A stretch of 64,000 nucleotides of DNA from Azoarcus sp. PA01. GTDB lineage: Bacteria; Pseudomonadota; Gammaproteobacteria; Burkholderiales; Rhodocyclaceae. A program made the translations under genes and the position numbers. The stretch lies in the NCBI GenBank assembly GCA_001274695.2, contig LARU01000002.1, positions 1,302,001 through 1,366,000 of the forward strand. The letters are read 5' to 3'. Below, one piece after another: positions 27,214 to 34,342 of this stretch (within the stretch, counting starts at the first letter, position 1; each line of letters opens with the position of its first letter). The notes below the pieces were generated by a model. That model made no database searches and was not told where the DNA came from. It saw only the letters and a list, made by a program, of their open reading frames with translations.

Positions 27214-27894
27214 ATGACTGAACCGAAACGCGCCATCGTGCTGCTCTCCGGCGGCCTCGACTCCGCAACCTGCCTCGCGATCGCCCGCGACGCGGGCTTC
27301 GAGTGCTACGCGCTGTCGATCGCTTACGGCCAGCGCCACACCTCCGAACTGGCCGCGGCACGGCGCGTCGCGCACAGCCTGGGCGCCTGCGAGCACCGGG
27401 TCGCCCACGTCAGCCTCGGCGAATTCGGCGGTTCGGCGCTGACCGATTCGTCGATTCCGGTGCCGGTCGAAGGGGCGGTCGGCGGCATTCCCGTCACCTA
27501 CGTGCCGGCCCGCAACACCGTGATGTTGTCGATCGCGCTCGCGTGGGCGGAAGTTCTCGAGGCGCGCGACATCTACGTCGGCGTCAACGCCGTCGATTAC
27601 TCCGGCTACCCGGACTGCCGCCCGGAATTCATCGCCGCCTTCGAAGCGATGGCCAACCTCGCCACCAAGGCAGGCATCGAAGGCGCACGCATCGCGATCC
27701 ACGCACCGCTGATCCGGCTGTCCAAAGCCGAGATCATCCGGTGGGGAACAGCCCTCGGCGTCGACTACGCCCAGACCGTCTCATGCTACCAGGCCGATGA
27801 CACCGGTCGGGCCTGCGGCGTGTGCGACGCATGCCGCCTGCGCAAAGCCGGGTTCGAAGCTGCGGGCATCGCCGATCCGACCCCCTACCAGTAG
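27214..27894 (+). CDS. queC: 7-cyano-7-deazaguanine synthase
   Basis: 226 residues. N-terminal PP-loop [15 protein letters not shown], then [18 protein letters not shown] and [17 protein letters not shown], are QueC signatures. The zinc site near the C terminus is formed by Cys residues of VSCYQ and [10 protein letters not shown]. It makes preQ0 from CDG, ATP and ammonia, the step after QueE. Confidence 0.96.
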   Translation: MTEPKRAIVLLSGGLDSATCLAIARDAGFECYALSIAYGQRHTSELAAARRVAHSLGACEHRVAHVSLGEFGGSALTDSSIPVPVEGAVGGIPVTYVPARNTVMLSIALAWAEVLEARDIYVGVNAVDYSGYPDCRPEFIAAFEAMANLATKAGIEGARIAIHAPLIRLSKAEIIRWGTALGVDYAQTVSCYQADDTGRACGVCDACRLRKAGFEAAGIADPTPYQ

Positions 27895-28062
27895 CCTGCC
27901 TGCGTCACACGACTTCCGCATTCCGGCCGTGACTGCCGCATACGACCTGCATTCGATCCGGGTTGATCGCCAGCGCGGCCCTCTCCACGCATGACCACGA
28001 CGTATCGCCGCGCGAAAATCGCGTCCCGAGAAAAAGATTTATCCCGCTTTATCCTCGATAAC

Positions 28063-28091
28063 TTGACGCGCCCGGCAGCATTCCCTAGAAT
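28063..28091 (+). promoter_or_regulatory. sigma70 promoter of the tRNA-Lys genes
   Basis: TTGACG (28063-28068) and TAGAAT (28086-28091) are 17 bases apart, with a CG-rich stretch between. The first tRNA base is at 28110, leaving a leader of about 12 bases. Close to consensus and correctly spaced. Confidence 0.75.
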
Positions 28092-28109
28092 CGCAATCCT
28101 TCTAGGTTT

Positions 28110-28185
28110 GGGTCGTTAGCTCAGCTGGTAGAGCAGCGGACTTTTAATCCGTTGGTCGCAGGTTCGAATCCCGCACGGCCTACCA
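28110..28185 (+). tRNA. tRNA-Lys (anticodon TTT)
   Basis: 76 bases including encoded CCA. Acceptor GGGTCGT pairs with ACGGCCT through two G-T wobbles, the D-arm has AGCTCAGCTGGTAGAGC, the anticodon loop is CTTTTAA, and the T-arm contains GGTTCGAATC. Discriminator A precedes CCA. Confidence 0.95.
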
Positions 28186-28198
28186 CAAACACGGAACC

Positions 28199-28274
28199 GG
28201 GGGTATAGCTCAGCTGGTAGAGCAGCTGACTCTTAATCAGTAGGTCCTAGGTTCGAATCCTAGTGCCCCCACCA
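28199..28274 (+). tRNA. tRNA-Lys (anticodon CTT), attachment site of the adjacent element
   Basis: 76 bases with encoded CCA. Acceptor GGGGGTA pairs with TGCCCCC, the anticodon loop is CTCTTAA, and the T-arm contains GGTTCGAATCC. It lies 13 bases after the first tRNA and is probably co-transcribed. Its last 48 bases recur at 34021-34068 with three changes. Confidence 0.95.
28227..28274 (+). repeat. candidate attL: 3' part of tRNA-Lys(CTT)
   Basis: 48 bases from the anticodon arm to the CCA match 34021-34068 at 45 positions. Site-specific integrases of the tyrosine class commonly use this part of tRNA genes, and the insertion restores the tRNA, as seen here. Confidence 0.75.
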
Positions 28275-28291
28275 CCAGAATCAGGCACTTA

Positions 28292-28325
28292 CGCCAATCC
28301 TTCGGGTTGGCGTTTTGCTTTTTTG
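28292..28325 (+). terminator. Rho-independent terminator after the tRNA-Lys pair
   Basis: Stem CGCCAATCC / GGGTTGGCG (28292-28300 and 28304-28312, loop TTC, one G-T pair) is followed by TTTTGCTTTTTT. It lies 18 bases after the CCA. Confidence 0.85.
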
Positions 28326-28330
28326 GGATT

Positions 28331-28350
28331 GGGGAACGACTGGGGAACGA
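28331..28350 (+). repeat. 20-base direct repeat, left copy
   Basis: GGGGAACGACTGGGGAACGA is perfectly repeated at 33873-33892 inside the element's other end, and itself contains GGGGAACGA twice. A shorter relative (GGGAACGACTGG) is at 34128-34139. Possible integrase arm-site or recombination scar. Confidence 0.7.
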
Positions 28351-28430
28351 TTAGAAAAAAAGCGCCTTTTCGGCAACGGGGAAGGCCCGTGGCAGGATGC
28401 GGCCGGCAAAGGGTCGCATCTGAAATTGCA

Positions 28431-28562
28431 CCTCGTGCGCGGGGACGTGCTTGCTCGCGTTTCAAACGCGACCAAGCCGAACTCTTGCTCCCCTCGTGCG
28501 CGGACGGCCCACTTTCACGTACAGTGGAAGTTGAATCATCTCCATCGTTCCCTCGCGCGCGG
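28431..28562. repeat. three 12-base CG-rich motifs spaced 61 and 59 bases
   Basis: CCTCGTGCGCGG occurs at 28431-28442 and 28492-28503, and with one change at 28551-28562. The first and third are followed by GG and can form a small CCTCG...CGGGG hairpin. The roughly 60-base period recalls a type I-E CRISPR array (29-base repeat, 32-base spacer), but conservation beyond the core is poor and no cas gene is near. Reported as a repeat, not as a CRISPR array. Confidence 0.3.
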
Positions 28563-28620
28563 GGTTGTCCTACACAGTCGCAGGTTACACGCTCGGGTAC
28601 ACCTGAGAGCCGGGCAACGG

Positions 28621-28921
28621 CGCGTGCGGCTCAGTTACGACACCGCCAACTTCGTGGGCGCCCTGACGGCACTGGGCATTGCCCCGCACGTGGCTGCCAA
28701 GACCCCGGGGCAGCGCCGTGCCCGAGCACATCAAGACCACCGAAGGCTACACAGTCAGTCTGGGTCGTCGAAAGATGATCGAGGAAGCCTTCGGCTGGGT
28801 GAAGGATATCGGCACGCTGCGTCGTTTGATGGCACGCGGCCTGGACAAGAGTCGCGCGCGCACGCTGCTAAATTTCGCCACGTATAAGCTGACGCGACTG
28901 GGCAATTTGCTGGCACCGTAA
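28621..28921 (+). pseudogene. IS5-family transposase C-terminal remnant, frameshifted
   Basis: In the first frame, DTANFVGALTALGIAPHVA matches the end of the IS5-type DDE core. After about 28715 the match continues one frame later with TTEGYTVSLGRRKMIEEAFGWVK and ends NLLAP at the TAA 28919-28921. The Glu of RRKMIEEAFGW is the last residue of the catalytic triad. The first two thirds of the gene and the expected spacer between the two blocks are missing, so this is a dead fragment. No terminal inverted repeats were found around it. Confidence 0.75.
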
Positions 28922-29235
28922 TTCGTTGGCGCTCGCGCGCGATTCGAAGTGCGGCATGGGTGTTAGCGCCCGAGTAATACTGACCCACTGGAGGTGCGGA
29001 CGAAAACTTGGACTCCTGAGGAGATCATCCATGTATTCGCACGCACCTCCGCTGCTCAATTGGGATCGCGGAATCGGCTCGAAAGACGGCGGGAACGTGC
29101 TTCATGGGGAACCACGCCGGGGTTCTTCAGAGTCGATTTTTCCCAGCCAAGCTGGAAGCCGAAGGTGAAGACGTTATTTTCAACACCCTGCTATGAAATC
29201 GGATGCAGTTCATGTGCCCCCGATATGCCGATTTA
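28922..29235. other. 314 bases without a recognisable gene inside the element
   Basis: Short frames exist on both strands but none resembles a known family. The phrase TACTGACCCACTGGAGG near 28978 and the mosaic context suggest further insertion-sequence debris, which I cannot classify. Confidence 0.4.
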
Positions 29236-30336
29236 CTAATCTTCTCGTAAATATCGTCATGCCATGGGACAATACGCGCATGGAATGCAAACGGAACTCG
29301 GACGGTCGCGCGCTCGACCACCACTCGCTTCAGGTGATGCGCCAACAGGCGATCAGGGCGGTTCGCGAGGGGCAGACGGCGCAAAGCGTGGCCGCGGCCT
29401 TCGGCGTGAACGTGCGCAGCGTCTTTCGGTGGCTGGCCGACTTTGCCAATGGCGGGCAGAACGCGCTGCTCGCCAAGCCGATCCTGGGGCGTCCGTCGAA
29501 GGTGAGCGCGGAGGAGATGCGCTGGCTCGCGCAGGCCGTGCGGGACCATACGCCGCTGCAGTACAAGTTTGAGTTCGGGCTGTGGACGTTGTCGCTGATC
29601 CGCGCGCTGATCAACCGGCAGTTCGGCAAGGCACTGTCGATCGCCACGGTCAGCCGACTCCTGAAGGTGCTCGGATTCAGCGCGCAGAAGCCGCTCTACC
29701 AACCATGGCAACAGGACGCCGCGCTGGTGCGGCAATGGGAGGCCGAAACCTATCCAGCGATTCGCGCGGAAGCGCGTGCGGCGGGCGCGACGATCTACTT
29801 CGCCGACGAATCGGGCATCCGCTCCGATTACCATACCGGCACGACGTGGGCGCCGCGTGGGCAGACGCTGGTGGTCGAGGTCACCGGCCGGCGCTTCTCG
29901 CTGAACATGATTTCGGCGGTGAGCCCGCAGGGCGAGTTTCGCTTCATGCTCCACGACGGTTCGGTCACCGCCACGGTGTTTCGCGAGTTCCTCAAGCGTC
30001 TGATGATCGGCGCCGAAAAGCCCGTCTTCGTCATCGTCGACGGGCATCCGATTCACAAGGCCAAGCTGGTTCGGGCCTACGTCGACAGCCTGAACGGTCA
30101 ACTCAAGCTCTTCGTTCTGCCGCCGTACTCGCCGCAACTGAACCCCGACGAACAGGTGTGGGCGCATGTGAAGCGCCAGGTCTCGAAGCGCCTTGTGCAG
30201 GACAAGGACGAAATGAAGCGGCTGGCGCTCGGAGCGCTGCGTCGGATTCAACGACTGCCGAGCCTCGTCAAATCGTTCTTCCGTCAGCCCGAGTGCCAAT
30301 ACGCTGTTATCTGACATTACTTTTTTAGAAAGTTAG
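29236..30336 (+). mobile_element. complete IS630-family insertion sequence (~1.1 kb)
   Basis: The left end starts CTAATCTTCT at 29236 and the right end finishes AGAAAGTTAG at 30336. These are imperfect inverted repeats (CTAA[TC][CT]TTCT) with further similarity inward. Both are flanked by TA (29234-29235, 30337-30338), the duplicated target of IS630/Tc1-type elements. A single full-length transposase fills the interior. The IS lies 45 bases upstream of the RTX start codon, so it may have displaced or supplied that gene's promoter. Confidence 0.8.
29280..30314 (+). CDS. IS630-family transposase
   Basis: 344 residues from ATG 29280, where the conserved DGRALDHHSLQ N terminus begins; ATG 29259 is an in-frame alternative. 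A helix-turn-helix (about 20-60, TAQSVAAAFGVNVRSVFRWL) is followed by the DDE catalytic core: Asp in YFADESGIRS, Asp in FVIVDGHPIH and Glu in LPPYSPQLNPDEQVW. All three residues are present and the frame is uninterrupted, so the enzyme may be active. Confidence 0.92.
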   Translation: MECKRNSDGRALDHHSLQVMRQQAIRAVREGQTAQSVAAAFGVNVRSVFRWLADFANGGQNALLAKPILGRPSKVSAEEMRWLAQAVRDHTPLQYKFEFGLWTLSLIRALINRQFGKALSIATVSRLLKVLGFSAQKPLYQPWQQDAALVRQWEAETYPAIRAEARAAGATIYFADESGIRSDYHTGTTWAPRGQTLVVEVTGRRFSLNMISAVSPQGEFRFMLHDGSVTATVFREFLKRLMIGAEKPVFVIVDGHPIHKAKLVRAYVDSLNGQLKLFVLPPYSPQLNPDEQVWAHVKRQVSKRLVQDKDEMKRLALGALRRIQRLPSLVKSFFRQPECQYAVI

Positions 30337-30381
30337 TATTTTTTCAAACCGGAAAGCGCCACATCACCATAAGGATCAGAA

Positions 30382-31815
30382 ATGAACGCTCTTTTCAATG
30401 AAGACTGGTATTTGGCTCGTTACCCCGATGTGGCTCAGGCAGTAAGGGCTGGGTTAATCGATGCACGTACACATTTCGAGCTTTATGGCCAGATTGAAGG
30501 GCGCTCACCAAGCCCACTTTTTGACCCCGAGGTTTATTTGACCGAGAACCCGGATGTGGCGCAGGCGGTAGCGCAAGGTGTGTCGACCGCGTTCGAGCAT
30601 TTCTCACTTTTCGGTGTAAGCGAAGGTCGCACTGCAAGCACTATCTTCAATCCAGCATTTTATTTGCAGCAGAACCCTGATGTTGCAGAGGCCGTTTCGC
30701 AAGGCACGATCTCGGCCATCGAACACTTCCTGCTGTTTGGTTCCAGGGAACCCAGAGTCGTAAGCCCGGTCATCGATCTGCAGAAGTACATGGCTGCCAA
30801 CCGTGACGTAGATGAAGCCGTCAAAAATGGCCAGATTTCCGCATTTGATCACTTGTTGTCTTACGGCATATCGGAACGCCGTAGTTTGGGGAATGGAATC
30901 AGCCTACAAGACTTTGCAGAAGATTCGACTTTCACGCAGCTGCTGGCTTCTGGTCAGATCGACAAAGCGATTGCCCGAGTGGAAAGTGTAGCGCCCTTCA
31001 TGCCACAGTTCGAACGGCCTGAAAACTGGGCACCGCCTGCCAATACCCCTATCCCAATTGACTTTACACCCCTTCCTGGACAGTTTCTCGTTATTCCACC
31101 CGAAGTGGTAGTTCCACCGACGCTGATTCTCCCTGATAGTGTGTTCGCATCGGCGGTAGAGGCACCGACACCTGCGCCACCAACACCGGCATCACCCGAT
31201 CCGCTTCCTCCCGGTGCAGACACTAAGGAACAAGTTATTACAGGCACTGAGGGAGACGACACCCTGTTCGGCAGTTTAGGCGACGATACCGTTTACGGAT
31301 TGGAGGGAAACGACAGCCTCCACGGGGCTCATGGCCACGATCTCATAGAGGGTGGCGAGGGTAACAACTCGCTCTCCGGCAACCAAGGGAACGACATCCT
31401 CCGCGGTGGCAGCAGCGTCGACTATCTGTCTGGGGATGAAGGCGACGATGAGCTTCACGGCGGGGGTGACAATGACTACCTAAACGGGGGGGGTGGCAAT
31501 GACACCCTGAACGGGGGAGGCGGCAATGACTCCCTGAACGGGGGGGGTGGCGTCGACAAACTTTACGGCGGTGACGGTGATGACGAGCTGCAGGACGACT
31601 ACTTTAGCTTCAATGAACTCAACGATAACGACACGCTCTTCGGTGGTGCAGGCAATGACCGCCTGCACGCCGGAACCGGACAGGACACTCTGAACGGTGA
31701 CGACGGAGACGATATGCTCTTCGGAAGCACCGGAAGTATTCTGATCGGGGCGCTGGCAACGACCAGTTGTATGGCAGCGCAACCCTGGATGGCGGCACGG
31801 GCAACGACACGCTAA
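30382..31815 (+). CDS. RTX-like calcium-binding repeat protein, main part (frameshifted)
   Basis: 477 residues in this frame. The N-terminal 160 residues are four degenerate copies of a roughly 40-residue unit, consensus YLxxNPDVAxAVxxGxxSAxxHFxxFGxxEGR. A Pro/Thr/Ala linker (about 245-280) follows, then a stretch of nonapeptide RTX repeats (GGxGNDxL) that bind Ca2+ on secretion by type I systems. After about residue 450 the repeats stop abruptly and the frame ends in unrelated residues, while the neighbouring frame resumes them. GC content is visibly lower than in flanking genes. The ribosome-binding site AAGGAT precedes ATG 30382. No type I secretion genes are in the window; the role (adhesin, S-layer or enzyme tether) is unknown. 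Confidence 0.85.
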   Translation: MNALFNEDWYLARYPDVAQAVRAGLIDARTHFELYGQIEGRSPSPLFDPEVYLTENPDVAQAVAQGVSTAFEHFSLFGVSEGRTASTIFNPAFYLQQNPDVAEAVSQGTISAIEHFLLFGSREPRVVSPVIDLQKYMAANRDVDEAVKNGQISAFDHLLSYGISERRSLGNGISLQDFAEDSTFTQLLASGQIDKAIARVESVAPFMPQFERPENWAPPANTPIPIDFTPLPGQFLVIPPEVVVPPTLILPDSVFASAVEAPTPAPPTPASPDPLPPGADTKEQVITGTEGDDTLFGSLGDDTVYGLEGNDSLHGAHGHDLIEGGEGNNSLSGNQGNDILRGGSSVDYLSGDEGDDELHGGGDNDYLNGGGGNDTLNGGGGNDSLNGGGGVDKLYGGDGDDELQDDYFSFNELNDNDTLFGGAGNDRLHAGTGQDTLNGDDGDDMLFGSTGSILIGALATTSCMAAQPWMAARATTR

Positions 31816-32180
31816 CGCTCGATTCTGGCACGGTGGCAACTGGGGGTGCTGACAATGATCACTTTATCGCCCCGTATTTCTACGCGTATGAAGGCTGGCA
31901 AGAAGCCTCGGTTACCGACTTCAAATCCGGAGAAGACAAGATTGATGTCTCATCACTGCTGAGCAGCTACACCTTGGCAGCCTATCAAGGCGGCAATCCG
32001 TTCGAACAGCAGTTCCTGCGTCTGACCCAAGATAGCAACGACACCCTGCTCCAGATCGATATTGACGGCACAGCGTCGGAGCAGGGTTTCGTGACTGTCA
32101 TCCGCCTGACCGGAGTTACGGCAATTGACCTGACAGCCGATGATTTCCTCCCGATTGGAGCCGGACCCTCATTCGCTTAA
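31767..32180 (+). CDS. RTX-like protein, C-terminal part in the shifted frame
   Basis: This frame continues the RTX pattern (in-frame upstream GAGNDQLYG from about 31744, then LDGGTGNDTLTLD) and ends in the typical RTX C-terminal beta-domain: VTDFKSGEDKIDVSSLL, then IRLTGVTAIDLTADDFL. It therefore belongs to the gene at 30382 and not to a separate protein. The break lies between about 31725 and 31745 and equals loss of one base. There is no plausible independent start signal. Confidence 0.8.
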   Translation: MYGSATLDGGTGNDTLTLDSGTVATGGADNDHFIAPYFYAYEGWQEASVTDFKSGEDKIDVSSLLSSYTLAAYQGGNPFEQQFLRLTQDSNDTLLQIDIDGTASEQGFVTVIRLTGVTAIDLTADDFLPIGAGPSFA

Positions 32181-32487
32181 AACGGGAGTTGCGGCGGCGC
32201 TCTGCGTCTGCTGAACGCCTGCCGCCGCGACGAGCTTGCGCAGGTGGATGCACAGCTCGCCACCTGACCGCCCGCCAGACCAAGGAAAGAGCCGGTCAGT
32301 CCCCGGCTTTTTTCATCAGTGTGACCTGCCTGATTTCTTCGGACCACTCATTCCTGGAGAACGGCTTCCGGTGAAGCTTGCTCATCGTTTGCGTTCCACC
32401 GTGCGCACCATCGAAAAAGGGGCCGCGCCAGCCGGGCCACGGTGTCCCGGTTTCCTCCCCTCGGAGTAGGCGCGGCATTGCTCGGGA
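32181..32487. other. 307-base spacer after the RTX gene
   Basis: No gene is supported. It contains the terminator at 32290-32313 and the region downstream of the minus-strand antitoxin gene. Confidence 0.5.
32290..32313 (+). terminator. Rho-independent terminator of the RTX gene
   Basis: AGCCGG (32290-32295) and CCGGCT (32303-32308) form a stem followed by TTTTTTC, 110 bases after the RTX stop. Confidence 0.65.
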
Positions 32488-32769
32488 TCAGGCGACGTGT
32501 TCCAGTCGCACCACTGCACGACTTCCCGTCGCCTCCGCGAAGCGAGCCAGAGTACGCATGGATGGCAGCGCGCGGCCGCTTTCCAGTCGGGCGATGGTCG
32601 ATTGCGTCGTGTGCATCCGTTCGGCGAGTTCGGCCTGAGACAAGCCGGCGCGGGCGCGGGCATTGATGAGTTCGCGGGCGATGTCGAACTCGGGTGCTTG
32701 CGCTTCGTACTCGGCGCGGACCTCCGGGTTCGTCAGGAGGCGGGCTTTCAGCTTGGCAAGGTCACTCAT
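32488..32769 (-). CDS. higA: HigA-type antitoxin with Xre helix-turn-helix
   Basis: 93 residues. The N-terminal LAKLKARLLTNPEVRAEYE is the usual HigA-like lead. The Xre helix-turn-helix occupies about 32-85, with LSQAELAERMHTTQSTIARLESGRALPS as the recognition region. It overlaps the upstream toxin gene by eight bases, the toxin-first order typical of HigBA. It should repress its own promoter and neutralise HigB. Confidence 0.85.
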   Translation of the reverse strand: MSDLAKLKARLLTNPEVRAEYEAQAPEFDIARELINARARAGLSQAELAERMHTTQSTIARLESGRALPSMRTLARFAEATGSRAVVRLEHVA

Positions 32770-33088
32770 CGGTCAAACTCCGCAGGCGCGCATGGGCCGT
32801 TTCGATAGCCTTGCGCGGGGTTTTTTGGGTCTTCTTGATGAAGACGTGAAGCACGGTCAGCACCCGGCCGGTGCGAGCCACGTACAGCGCACGAGCGATA
32901 CCGTCGCGGCCGGTCATGCGCATTTCCCACAGCTTGCCCTCCAGCGGGCGCACATGCGGCAATCCGACCTTGTGCGGGCCGAACTCCTCCAGCAACTCCG
33001 CGATGTGCAGATAGCGGGCCTGAATGTCGGCGGGCATCGCCAGCAGTTCCGCTTCGGCATCGGGTGTGGCTTTGACCATCCATTGCAT
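32762..33088 (-). CDS. higB: HigB/Gp49-type toxin (RelE-like mRNA interferase)
   Basis: 108 residues. The Gp49/HigB (DUF891) pattern is clear: ELLEEFGPHKVGLPHVRPLEGKLWEMRM, then GIARALYVARTGRVLTVLHVFIKKTQKTP and a basic helix. These toxins cleave mRNA on the ribosome. Located inside the decayed element, the pair may explain why the region is retained. The gene begins 31 bases downstream of the integrase fragment's stop on the same strand. Confidence 0.87.
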   Translation of the reverse strand: MQWMVKATPDAEAELLAMPADIQARYLHIAELLEEFGPHKVGLPHVRPLEGKLWEMRMTGRDGIARALYVARTGRVLTVLHVFIKKTQKTPRKAIETAHARLRSLTDE

Positions 33089-33119
33089 GAATATATCTCT
33101 TTTTTGAGATTACTGCCCG

Positions 33120-33929
33120 TCACGATGCGTGGCGCAACGGGCGCACATTGCCGGGCGCTTTCTCGCCTTTCTCGATTTCGTCCAACTTCCGTTCCCATGC
33201 CACCAATGCGGCGCGCTTCTCGTCGGTGTAGCCGTGTCGGTCGTAGTGCGCGGCTTGCACGCCGCCGATGCCATGCGAAAGCAGTTGCGCGCGGGTGTCG
33301 CGTGATATGCCCATGCCGGCCAGCATCGTTTCGCAGGTGCGGCGGATGTCGCGCAGGTCGAACGGCTCGCACTTCATGGCGGCGCTGATTTCGGCCGTGC
33401 GCTTGCCGGGCGTCGTGAAGGTCATCGCCACCTTGCCGTGCGTCGAGAACAGCCACATACCGCCCACGTCGCCGGGTTCCTCGCCGGCAGCTTTGGCGCG
33501 CTTCTGTTCGCGCTCGCGGACGCGCTCGACAAGTCGGGTCGCCAGGGCGGCGGCTTTCGGTGCCAGCGGCAGCAGATGTTCGCGGGCGCTCTGTCGCTTG
33601 CCTTTGCCGTCCCACAGGCGAAGCGTTGCCGGGTTGGCGTCGTAGTCGCTCACCTTGGCGCGCAGCAGTTGCGCCATGCGTTGCCCCCCGGCCAGAAGCG
33701 CCAGCCGTAGGGCTTGGTCCGGCAGGTCATCGCCAAGGGCTTTGATGTAGGCGCGCAGCTCGTCGGCGGATAGGGTGCGGTCGCCACGCTGCACGGCAAT
33801 TGCCGGGATGGCATCCACGGGGTTGTGCTCGATGCCAAACGGAATCAGCGCGGCCGGCATGGCGGCATCCTCGGGGAACGACTGGGGAACGAATGAATGT
33901 GATTTTCGTCTATTCCCGTTATTACGCAA
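33120..33929 (-). pseudogene. tyrosine recombinase/integrase, 5'-truncated
   Basis: The open frame (269 residues) covers only the end of the core-binding domain (from ALIPFGIEHNPVDAIP) and the catalytic domain: first Arg in LAGGQRMAQLL, DIRRTCETMLAGMGISRD for the box II region, LLSHG, and the nucleophile Tyr in AAHYDRHGY. P4-type integrases are about 400 residues, so roughly 130-150 N-terminal residues are missing. The first 23 codons are not integrase-like and read through the 20-base repeat at 33873-33892, which marks the truncation point. It points away from the right repeat and towards the tRNA. Confidence 0.8.
33873..33892 (+). repeat. 20-base direct repeat, right copy, at the integrase break point
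   Basis: Identical to 28331-28350. Integrase homology ends about ten bases to the left of this copy, so the repeat is probably linked to the deletion that removed the integrase N terminus. Confidence 0.7.
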
Positions 33930-34020
33930 GGATGGCGTTTCCGCATTTAATCCAAGTATTTACAAGGATTTATCCGGCTTTATCGACTTCTGCCTATCAT
34001 TCTGAAACCATGCGAATCTG

Positions 34021-34068
34021 TGACTTTTAATCAGTAGATCCTAGCTTCGAATCCTAGTGCCCCCACCA
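34021..34068 (+). repeat. candidate attR: mutated copy of the tRNA-Lys(CTT) 3' end
   Basis: 45 of 48 bases match 28227-28274. The changes alter the anticodon (CTT to TTT), one variable-loop base and one T-stem base. The 5' half of a tRNA is absent, so it cannot be a functional tRNA. It is followed by a terminator-like hairpin, mirroring the layout after the real tRNA. The remaining bases to the rtcB stop at 34343 hold no gene. Confidence 0.75.
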
Positions 34069-34086
34069 GTAGAATCAAGTTCTTGA

Positions 34087-34112
34087 GCCGGCTCTTGCGA
34101 GTCGGCCTTTTT
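34087..34112 (+). terminator. terminator-like hairpin after the right attachment copy
   Basis: GCCGGCTC / GAGTCGGC (34087-34094, 34099-34106, one G-T pair, loop TTGC) followed by CTTTTT. Probably the original tRNA-Lys terminator region displaced by the insertion, since it stands in the same relation to the CCA as the one at 28292. Confidence 0.65.
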
Positions 34113-34342
34113 GCTTTCCTGGGGACCGGGAACGACTGGAAAAAATCGGCGTCGCATTGCGCGGGCATCGGATTTCACTGTCCGCGGTAGCTCCAAGAAA
34201 CACCTCCACGTACCAAAACCGTTCGCCTCGTCGAGGCGGCGATGTCAGCCCCCCAGCACCGGTGACTGACGACGTCATCCGGTAGCCGACAGCCGCTTTC
34301 TGCCGTGTCCGGACCTACTCGGGGCTCAAGCGGCGAACCGGT

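Larger units (their letters stand above)
28275..34068. mobile_element. decayed tRNA-Lys-integrated genomic element (~5.8 kb)
   Basis: Bounded by the intact tRNA-Lys(CTT) end and its degenerate copy. In order it contains a strong terminator, an IS5-type transposase remnant, a complete IS630-family IS, a lower-GC RTX-like gene with a frameshift, a HigB/HigA toxin-antitoxin pair and a 5'-truncated tyrosine integrase reading towards the tRNA. No replication, conjugation or phage structural gene remains. The mutated right repeat, truncated integrase and broken transposase indicate an old, immobile element. Confidence 0.7.

Noticed and set aside
28431..28562. CRISPR array
   Set aside because: Only three short motifs, uneven spacing (61 and 59), little conservation outside 12 bases and no cas genes; kept as a repeat observation.
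28994..29239. 81-residue ORF before the IS630 element
   Set aside because: No family resemblance; lies in mosaic insertion-sequence debris and crosses the left end of the IS.
34021..34068. Third tRNA-Lys gene
   Set aside because: Only the 3' half is present, without an acceptor 5' strand or D-arm, and with T-arm changes; better explained as an attachment-site copy.
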